DNA of 49,619 nt from the NCBI GenBank assembly GCA_023665185.1, contig JAMPEL010000017.1:1-49619 (forward strand). The letters are read 5' to 3'. The notes beneath the pieces are model-generated. The model worked only from the letters and a program-made list of their open reading frames with translations. It searched no databases and had not been told where the DNA came from. The stretch comes from Roseburia sp. (GTDB taxonomy: Bacteria; Bacteroidota; Bacteroidia; Bacteroidales; Bacteroidaceae). Shown piece by piece: positions 43,226 through 49,619 of the stretch. The translations under genes and the position numbers were made by a program. Within the stretch, counting starts at the first letter, position 1, and every line of letters begins with the position of its first letter.

Positions 43226-44473
43226 ATGTTGAAAGGGAAAAAAATAGTCATTGGAATAACCGGCAGTATTGCCGCATATAAAGCATGTCTGATAATCAGA
43301 CTGCTCATCAAGCAAGGAGCAGAGGTGCAGGTGGTCATCACTCCGGCAGGAAAGGAATTCATCACTCCCATCACCTTGTCAGCATTGACAAGCAAGCCTG
43401 TGATAAGCGAGTTCTTCTCTCAGCGTGACGGCACATGGAACAGTCATGTGGACATAGGCTTGTGGGCAGACGCCATGCTGATAGCTCCCGCCACTGCGGC
43501 AACCATCGGGAAAATGGCGAATGGTATTGCCGACAACATGCTCATCACCACTTATCTGTCGATGAAAGCGCCAGTCTTCATCGCACCGGCAATGGACCTT
43601 GACATGTATGCCCATCCTTCCACCCAACGCAATCTGGATACCTTGCGCGCTTATGGCAATCATATCATAGAGCCGGGAGAAGGTTTTCTGGCAAGCCATC
43701 TTGTAGGGAAAGGACGCATGGAGGAGCCGGAAGAGATTGTGCGGCAGCTGGATGATTTCTTTGCAAAAGCAGAAAAGCCAAAATCATCTCTCCACTCAAA
43801 AAAGATTCTGATTACAGCCGGACCGACTTACGAGAAGATTGACCCTGTGCGTTTCATAGGCAACTACTCATCAGGCAAGATGGGGCTTGCTTTGGCACAC
43901 GAATGTGCGAAACGCGGAGCGCATGTGGAACTGGTATGCGGCCCGGTGTCTACAGATATGGGTGTCAGCCATCCGAACATTGCACGGACTGATGTAGAGT
44001 CGGCTGCCGACATGTATGCGGCGGCAACAAGACTCTTTCCTGACATGGACGCAGGAATACTCTGTGCGGCAGTGGCTGATTTCACTCCGGAAGTGTGTGC
44101 CGACCAGAAAATCAAGCGCAAAGGCGATGACATGCTGATAAGGCTGAAGCCAACTCAGGATATTGCCGCCGCTTTGGGCAAATTGAAATCGGATGCACAA
44201 ACGCTGGTGGGATTTGCTCTTGAGACCAATGATGAGGAGAGCAATGCCAAAAGCAAGCTGGAAAGGAAGAATCTCGACTTTATCGTACTTAATTCACTGA
44301 ACGACAAAGGTGCCGGATTCAGATGTGACACAAACAAGATTTCCATCATAGCCAAGAATGTCACAGAAGGCTCTGCTGCTTTCACAGAAAAGACTTTCCC
44401 GCTGAAACCCAAGCAGGAGGTCGCCGCCGACATCATTGACGAGCTGGAAAGCAGGTTGCAAGAAAAGAGCTAA
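43226..44473 (+). CDS. coaBC: Phosphopantothenoylcysteine decarboxylase / phosphopantothenate-cysteine ligase
   Basis: Product of 415 aa, bifunctional. N-terminal flavoprotein (CoaC): ITGSIAAYKACLIIRLL, catalytic His in WNSHVDIGLW, PATAATIGKMANGIADN and PAMDLDMYAHP. The substrate clamp reads GFLASHLVGKGRMEEPEE, with Ser where E. coli has the redox Cys; I believe this is common in Bacteroidetes but did not check. C-terminal ligase (CoaB) starts near residue 190 with ILITAGPTYEKIDPVRFIGN followed by SSGKMG. It performs two successive steps of coenzyme A synthesis. 34 bp after the exonuclease gene. Confidence 0.95.
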   Translation: MLKGKKIVIGITGSIAAYKACLIIRLLIKQGAEVQVVITPAGKEFITPITLSALTSKPVISEFFSQRDGTWNSHVDIGLWADAMLIAPATAATIGKMANGIADNMLITTYLSMKAPVFIAPAMDLDMYAHPSTQRNLDTLRAYGNHIIEPGEGFLASHLVGKGRMEEPEEIVRQLDDFFAKAEKPKSSLHSKKILITAGPTYEKIDPVRFIGNYSSGKMGLALAHECAKRGAHVELVCGPVSTDMGVSHPNIARTDVESAADMYAAATRLFPDMDAGILCAAVADFTPEVCADQKIKRKGDDMLIRLKPTQDIAAALGKLKSDAQTLVGFALETNDEESNAKSKLERKNLDFIVLNSLNDKGAGFRCDTNKISIIAKNVTEGSAAFTEKTFPLKPKQEVAADIIDELESRLQEKS

Positions 44474-44507
44474 AAGCCTGTGGTTTATTCACAAAACAGT
44501 CTATTGT

Positions 44508-45416
44508 ATGAAACGAATCCTTTTATTGCTGTTCTTATTTGTCTCGGTTTGCGGGATTAGAACAATATCGGCGCAGGAACTGAACTGCAAGGTGGTGGTA
44601 AACCATTCACAGATTCAAGGAACCAACACGAGTGTGTTCGAGACTTTGCAAAACGCAATCAGCGAGTTCATGAACAACCGCTCATGGACAGAACTCCAGT
44701 TTGGCAAAGAGGAAAGAATTGACTGCACGCTCAATATCACCATCAAACAATACAAGGAGGCGGAAGGTGACTTCACCGGTGAGCTGTTGTTCCAGACATC
44801 ACGCCCGGTATTCAACTCTACATACAATTCCACAGTGTTCTCCATGAGAGACCCTTCTTTCAACTTTACATACAAGGAATTCGACCAACTTGAGTTCAAC
44901 GAGAACTCAATGGACAATAACCTGACAGCCATGCTTGCCTATTATGCCTACCTTTTCATCGGCATGGACCTCGACACAATGTCGCCACTGGGCGGGACGG
45001 ATGTGCTCCGCACTGTTGAGAACATAGTCAACAATGCACAGACAATGAGCGAAGTAGGCTGGAAAGCTTTCAATGATACCAAAAACCGCCATGCCATCAT
45101 CAACGACTATATGGAAAGCTCGATGGAACCTTACCGCCGGCTGCAATACAAATATTACCGCGAGGGGCTTGACGAGATGGCAAACAATGTGGACCGTGGC
45201 AGAACAGCCGTGACAGAAGCTATCAACATGTTGAAGGAAGCACACAGCAACAAGCCGCTGAGTATGCTTCCACAGATATTCACCGACTTCAAACGCGATG
45301 AGCTTGTAAGCATATACAACGGACATGGCACGGCAAAAGAGAAAGAAGAAGTGTACAACATCCTGTCCGACCTGAACGCATCGCAAAATCAGGAATGGAC
45401 GAAGATAAAGAAATAG
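44508..45416 (+). CDS. DUF4835 family secreted protein
   Basis: Product of 302 aa from the ATG at 44508, which gives a clean signal peptide (LLLLFLFVSVCGIRTISAQ); an in-frame start overlapping coaBC would mask it. The body matches DUF4835 (LNCKVVVNHSQIQGTNTSVF, FMNNRSWTELQF, YYAYLFIGMDLDTMSPLGG, YREGLDEM). The family is Bacteroidetes-specific and periplasmic or outer-membrane associated, of unknown function. It almost always sits between coaBC and recN, as here, and ends 4 bp before recN. Confidence 0.88.
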   Translation: MKRILLLLFLFVSVCGIRTISAQELNCKVVVNHSQIQGTNTSVFETLQNAISEFMNNRSWTELQFGKEERIDCTLNITIKQYKEAEGDFTGELLFQTSRPVFNSTYNSTVFSMRDPSFNFTYKEFDQLEFNENSMDNNLTAMLAYYAYLFIGMDLDTMSPLGGTDVLRTVENIVNNAQTMSEVGWKAFNDTKNRHAIINDYMESSMEPYRRLQYKYYREGLDEMANNVDRGRTAVTEAINMLKEAHSNKPLSMLPQIFTDFKRDELVSIYNGHGTAKEKEEVYNILSDLNASQNQEWTKIKK

Positions 45417-45420
45417 CACC

Positions 45421-47151
45421 ATGATAAAGTCGCTTTACATAGAGAACTACGCGCTTATAGAGAAACTCAACATACGACTGCATCCCGGATTTTCGGTCAT
45501 TACGGGAGAAACCGGAGCCGGCAAATCCATTATTCTCGGAGCCATCGGGCTTCTTCTCGGACAAAGGGCTGACAACCGGGCTATCAAACATGGGGCCAAG
45601 CGGTGTGTCGTCGAGGCCATGTTCGACTTGTCGGCATACGGGTTCGACCCATTTTTTGAGCAGCACGACTTGGATTTTGACGGCACAGAATGTATTGTCC
45701 GCCGCGAGCTTACCAGTTCCGGAAAAAGCCGTGCCTTCATCAACGACACTCCCGTACAGCTGGCTCTTCTGAAAGAACTTGGCGAACAACTTATAGACGT
45801 ACATTCGCAACACCAGAATCTTTTGCTCAACAAAGAAGACTTCCAGATAAACATTCTCGACATTCTTGCGGACAACAAAGAAAAGCTGCAACGCTACCAG
45901 TTCTATTTCACCGAATATAGAAAATGCCACAAAATGCTGTGTCAGGCGATAGCCGATGCGGAGAAGAGCCGTGAGGATGAGGATTATCTGCGCTTCCAAG
46001 CCAACCAGCTTGCAGAGGCAGAACTGAAAGAAGGCGAACAAAAAGAACTGGAAGACGAAGCCGAGATGCTTAGTCATGCAGAAGATATAAAGCAGGCATT
46101 GTTCAAGGCACACCAGAGCATTGTGCATGAGAGCGGCGATGATGTCATGCAGTTGCTCAAACAAGGCATGTCATCGCTCCGCGCCATTTCCGATGTCTGC
46201 GTGTCGGCCGAGGAACTTGCCGGCAGACTTGACTCGTGCTATATAGAGATAAAGGATATTGCGGCTGAGATAGACAGCCTGTCCGAAGCCGTTGAGTACA
46301 ATCCCGATCGATTGAGCCTTGTCAACGAGCGGCTGAATACGATATACGCCCTTCAGCAGAAGCATCATGTGGACACTGTGGAAGACCTTATTTCCATTCA
46401 GACCGACCTTGAAGACCGCCTGTCTGCCATCGAGAACAGCGACGAGCACATAAAGGAATTGCAACAGCAGTGCGACAAAGCGAAAGAAGCAGTGATAAAG
46501 GCCGCAGCCATACTGACAGAGGAGAGAAAAAAAGCAGCCAAGAAAGTAGAGGAATACATGGTCAGAAGTCTTGCGCCTCTTGGTATGCCGAATGTGCGGT
46601 TCCAAGTAGAGATAATGCCGCGCGAGAATGCTCTTTCCGCAGGAAAATCAAATGTCCCTGCCACAGACACACCCATTCTCTCCGGGTTTAACGCATACGG
46701 AGCGGACAAAATCAACTTCCTTTTCTCGGCAAACAAAAGCGGAGCCTTGCAGAACGTGGCGCAAGTGGCATCGGGAGGTGAGATTGCCCGCGTGATGCTC
46801 TCCCTCAAAGCACTCATTGCGGGGGCAGTGAAACTCCCGACCATCATCTTCGATGAGATTGACACCGGAGTATCGGGAAGCATTGCGGAGAAAATGGCAA
46901 GAATAATGAAGGACATGGGCGAGCAGAACAGGCAAGTTATCAGCATCACTCACCTGCCTCAGATTGCCGCTCTCGGCAAGTCGCACTACAAGGTGTACAA
47001 ACAAGATGATGAGGACAGTACAACAAGTCACATTGCTGAACTGACCCACGAACAAAGAATAGAGGAGCTTGCCCACATGTTGAGCGGAGAGACGCTGACA
47101 GAAGCAGCCATCAACAACGCGCGTGAGCTGCTGACAATGGTCAATGCCTAA
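45421..47151 (+). CDS. recN: DNA repair protein RecN
   Basis: Product of 576 aa, an SMC-like ATPase. Walker A GETGAGKS (29-36), a Q-loop region HSQHQNLLL, two long coiled-coil arms (about 150-390), the ABC signature ASGGEIARVMLSLK, Walker B IIFDEIDTGVSG and the His switch ISITHLPQIAALG. RecN takes part in double-strand break repair. 4 bp after DUF4835 and 28 bp before the TPR gene. Confidence 0.96.
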   Translation: MIKSLYIENYALIEKLNIRLHPGFSVITGETGAGKSIILGAIGLLLGQRADNRAIKHGAKRCVVEAMFDLSAYGFDPFFEQHDLDFDGTECIVRRELTSSGKSRAFINDTPVQLALLKELGEQLIDVHSQHQNLLLNKEDFQINILDILADNKEKLQRYQFYFTEYRKCHKMLCQAIADAEKSREDEDYLRFQANQLAEAELKEGEQKELEDEAEMLSHAEDIKQALFKAHQSIVHESGDDVMQLLKQGMSSLRAISDVCVSAEELAGRLDSCYIEIKDIAAEIDSLSEAVEYNPDRLSLVNERLNTIYALQQKHHVDTVEDLISIQTDLEDRLSAIENSDEHIKELQQQCDKAKEAVIKAAAILTEERKKAAKKVEEYMVRSLAPLGMPNVRFQVEIMPRENALSAGKSNVPATDTPILSGFNAYGADKINFLFSANKSGALQNVAQVASGGEIARVMLSLKALIAGAVKLPTIIFDEIDTGVSGSIAEKMARIMKDMGEQNRQVISITHLPQIAALGKSHYKVYKQDDEDSTTSHIAELTHEQRIEELAHMLSGETLTEAAINNARELLTMVNA

Positions 47152-47179
47152 TCATATTACACAAAACACACAAACTTAT

Positions 47180-48931
47180 ATGAAAAGAATATTGCAAAAT
47201 ATTGCACTTACACTGATTACTTTCTTTGCCGTCTGCCTGCATCATGCAGAAGCACAGGTAAAAGAAGTTGCCGCGCCCAAGTGGGTGGCAAAAAACCAAA
47301 AAGCGATTTTCTCCTTGCTGACATACGACAAAGAGGGCAACCTGCTGCACTCCGGCACCGGATTCTACATAGGCAACGGTGGCGAGGCCGTGGCTGATTA
47401 CAACCTCTTCCGCGATGCGTATAAAGCAACAGCAATGGACATGAACGGTACGAAAAGCGAGGTAACACTCATTCTTGGTGCCGATGACACATACGGACTG
47501 GTACGTTTTCTGGTGGGAACAAAGAAAAATGCCGTGCTGACTCCGGCGCAGACACCAGCACAGACAGGTTCGCCTGTATGGATTGTCAGCTACTCAAACA
47601 GGAAGATTGCTACCTGTCCGACAGCAACGATCAGCGACACCTCGTCCGTCAGCGGCAAGTATCCTTATTATACACTCTCGGAAGAGATTGGCGACAACTA
47701 TATAGGCTCACCGGTTTTCAATACGTCCGGCGAGCTTGTCGGCATCGTCCAGCACCCGTCATCAAAGAAAGGCTATGCACTTGGCATCGCGTTTGCCGAA
47801 GAACTTAAGATACAGGCAATCAGTTCAAAATCCGCCACACTCGCACTGAGCAACATCCATCTGCGCAAGGGACTTCCGGAAAGCATGGAGGAGGCTCTCG
47901 TGTATCTCTATTTCAAGTCGCGCTCTGCCGGAAACGAAGAATATATTGATTTGCTTAACCAATTTGTGACAGCCTATCCTAACAACGCAGAAGGATATTT
48001 CCGACGTTCTACCCCGCTCACAGACATGCAACGTTTCGATGAAGCGGATAGCGACCTGCAAAACTATCTCCGCCTTGCAGAAGACAAGGTTGCAGCAAAT
48101 GCAAACGTGGCACAAGCCATACAGCAGAAACTGGTGTACCAGCCCGAGGCGGTATATGAGAAATGGAATTTTGATGTGGCTCTCGGCTATATCGACAAGG
48201 CGATAGAGCTGGAGAAAAACAGAATCGCGACCAATGGCAACGAGAAATCCTCTGCCACTCTGCTTGACTGCCAGCTCCGCAAGACACAAATCCTCATGTC
48301 GAAGAAAGACTATGACGCGGCAATTGCCATCTACAACGAGTTGAACGGCAGCGAACACCGCGCACCGGCAATCTACTATGCCTCGGCACTGGCTCATGCG
48401 GGCAGGGGCGACTCTCTTAGCATACAGATAGAAATGCTCGACAGTGCCCTCGCTTTGTTCCCTGACCCTCTGCCGGCCGAAGCCGCGACATACGTACTAT
48501 ATCGCGGCAAACTGTATGAGGAAGCGGGCAGATACCGTGAGGCTGTGGTAGATTATGACAAGTTCTGCTACCTGAGCAACAACAAGGTGAATGCAGCTTT
48601 CTACTACGACCGTTCTCAGGTGGAGATAAAGGCGCGCATGTACCAGCAGGCACTCGACGACCTCAATGCTGCCATCGCCCTCGCACCGCGCGAATCGCTC
48701 TACCACGTCGAGAAGAGTGCATTGCTCCTACGCGTCAATCAGATAGACGGATGTATTGAGGCCGCAAAGGAATGTGTCAGCCTGAATCCTCAGCAGCCTG
48801 ACGCCTACCGCATAATGGGGTATGCCTACTTGCAGAAAGGCGACAAGGCAGAAGCAAAGAAAAATCTGGAGCGTGCCAAAGAACTGGGCGATGAGACCGC
48901 TCAGGAAATAATGAACCAATACATGAAATAG
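47180..48931 (+). CDS. Secreted TPR protein with degenerate trypsin-like domain
   Basis: Product of 583 aa from the ATG at 47180, which begins a signal peptide (ITFFAVCLHHAEAQ); an earlier in-frame ATG overlaps recN and is less likely. Residues about 30-220 follow the trypsin/HtrA fold (SGTGFYIGNGGEAVADYNLF; GSPVFNTSGELVGIVQHPS), but the usual His after the GTGF strand is missing and the GNSGGP serine loop reads NYIGSP, so no catalytic serine. The rest is a chain of TPR repeats, e.g. ALGYIDKAIELEKN, KDYDAAIAIYNEL, GRYREAVVDYDKF, MYQQALDDLNAAIALAP and DAYRIMGYAYLQKGD. Likely a periplasmic scaffold. Confidence 0.85.
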   Translation: MKRILQNIALTLITFFAVCLHHAEAQVKEVAAPKWVAKNQKAIFSLLTYDKEGNLLHSGTGFYIGNGGEAVADYNLFRDAYKATAMDMNGTKSEVTLILGADDTYGLVRFLVGTKKNAVLTPAQTPAQTGSPVWIVSYSNRKIATCPTATISDTSSVSGKYPYYTLSEEIGDNYIGSPVFNTSGELVGIVQHPSSKKGYALGIAFAEELKIQAISSKSATLALSNIHLRKGLPESMEEALVYLYFKSRSAGNEEYIDLLNQFVTAYPNNAEGYFRRSTPLTDMQRFDEADSDLQNYLRLAEDKVAANANVAQAIQQKLVYQPEAVYEKWNFDVALGYIDKAIELEKNRIATNGNEKSSATLLDCQLRKTQILMSKKDYDAAIAIYNELNGSEHRAPAIYYASALAHAGRGDSLSIQIEMLDSALALFPDPLPAEAATYVLYRGKLYEEAGRYREAVVDYDKFCYLSNNKVNAAFYYDRSQVEIKARMYQQALDDLNAAIALAPRESLYHVEKSALLLRVNQIDGCIEAAKECVSLNPQQPDAYRIMGYAYLQKGDKAEAKKNLERAKELGDETAQEIMNQYMK

Positions 48932-49002
48932 GAACACTATGTATCCGTCTGCCGCCAATGAGTCGGCGGCAACAAACAAGAAAAATCCCCGAACAGTTAT
49001 GG

Positions 49003-49050
49003 CAAACCCGTGGCAGTTGGTCTTCTCAACTGCCACGGGTTTGTATTTTG
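49003..49050 (+). terminator. Terminator of the dnaN-recN-TPR run
   Basis: Perfect 17-bp stem CAAACCCGTGGCAGTTG / CAACTGCCACGGGTTTG (49003-49019, 49027-49043), 7-base loop, followed by TATTTTG. A smaller TGCCGCC/GGCGGCA hairpin lies just upstream (about 48950-48971). The stretch 49051-49185 holds nothing that I recognise. Confidence 0.85.
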
Positions 49051-49185
49051 AACTTACAAAAAGAGACACCTGTTCAGGATGAGGATAGTCCCAACAAATG
49101 AAGCCGATGACTTAAAAAGGCGGCTCATCGCAACCTCATGTCATCAGACATGATTCTTTCCCATGAACTTTCCGTCAAGAAGATT

Positions 49186-49619
49186 TTACAAAATGTCAGT
49201 TCAGACGGACGGGTAAATTTTAACATTTGCCCCGGTTTTGCGGGGCAAATCTGAGGGCTATTTTTGAGGCTGCATAGATAAAATACTGATAATCAGGCAA
49301 ATATGTTTTTGCGAAAAAGTCGCAGTTTTTGATCAAAAACTAAGGGTTGAGCATAAAATAGGATATGTTGATAATCAGCGAGTTATGAGAATTTGTCCTT
49401 AAAATAGTCTTTTTCCGGCTTCAAAATCCATTTTTGTTTTTCGGAGCATGAAAAAGCTGATTGTGTTTTTTCTGATGGCGCAATCTGGAAAAATGCCCGA
49501 TTTTAGCCTGAAAAAAGGACTTTAAAAATTTTGTGCGCCTTGAAAATAATTTTTGTGTACCTTACGCAAAAAATCAGTGTGCCTTGTAAATAAATTTTCA
49601 GCACCTTGCAATTTTGGGT
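49186..49619 (-). repeat. 600-bp intergenic element, copy 6 (cut by window edge)
   Basis: Reverse orientation. Recognisable parts: degraded terminal palindrome at about 49186-49198, CTGATAATCAG near 49284, TGATAATCAG near 49370 and the CAAGG-type 22-bp units from about 49530 onward. The hairpin and start lie beyond the window. Confidence 0.85.

Overview
The window reads as chromosomal DNA from a member of the order Bacteroidales. The evidence is a SusC/SusD pair with an acidic-tailed lipoprotein, promoters of the Bacteroidetes type (TTTG, about 19-20 bp, TAnnTTTG), the Bacteroidetes-restricted families DUF3127 and DUF4835, a cargo-type C-terminal domain of the type IX secretion system, and a menaquinone (menBCE) cluster. 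Family or genus cannot be fixed from the sequence alone; Prevotellaceae and Muribaculaceae are both plausible. No rRNA, tRNA or CRISPR array was recognised.

Layout. 1-690: reversed composite repeat. 773-6594: a susC-susD-lipoprotein operon on the minus strand. 7168-8068: an inverted second copy of the composite repeat. 8415-11002: an accessory stretch with an unrecognised 475-aa gene and two overlapping DUF5675 genes. 11348-12228: a frameshifted lipoprotein gene. 12316-12979: a higBA toxin-antitoxin pair. 13005-14921: PBP4-type D,D-carboxypeptidase and a small PH-domain membrane protein (minus). 15114-19549: nadB plus a large M16 zinc protease. 19851-25857: an AT-rich four-gene island on the minus strand (WYL regulator, soluble histidine kinase, response regulator, 878-aa zinc-ribbon protein). 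27085-30238: menB, menC, menE. 30388-31242: OmpA-family lipoprotein. 32572-36207: a 1211-aa secreted multidomain protein. 36417-39327: TonB-dependent receptor and a DUF362 lipoprotein (minus). 40628-41047: DUF3127, divergent from 41179-48931, a housekeeping run dnaN - 3'-5' exonuclease - coaBC - DUF4835 - recN - TPR protein.

The best candidate for an undescribed system is the 19.7-26.9 kb island. It lies between two almost identical 80-bp direct repeats that each carry the promoter-like sequence in front of menB, and it is clearly more AT-rich than its surroundings. Its kinase has no membrane segment. Instead it has an N-terminal domain that resembles a target-recognition half of a type I restriction specificity subunit (HsdS). 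Its partner response regulator has an intact receiver but no DNA-binding domain that I recognise, only a helical tail. A WYL protein, a class that often controls phage-defence loci, heads the operon, and the large zinc-ribbon protein is the likely effector. I infer a DNA-sensing or stress-sensing phosphorelay, possibly anti-phage; nothing in the sequence proves this.

The second notable feature is a family of composite intergenic repeats: six copies of an element of about 600 bp, four of them preceded by a palindromic element of about 150 bp (40-bp perfect arms in the best copy), three of those also by 45-bp tandem units. The 600-bp element contains a hairpin whose inner stem changes between copies, 22-bp tandem units that vary in number, and three short palindromes. 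Two of the composites bracket the susCD operon as long inverted repeats.
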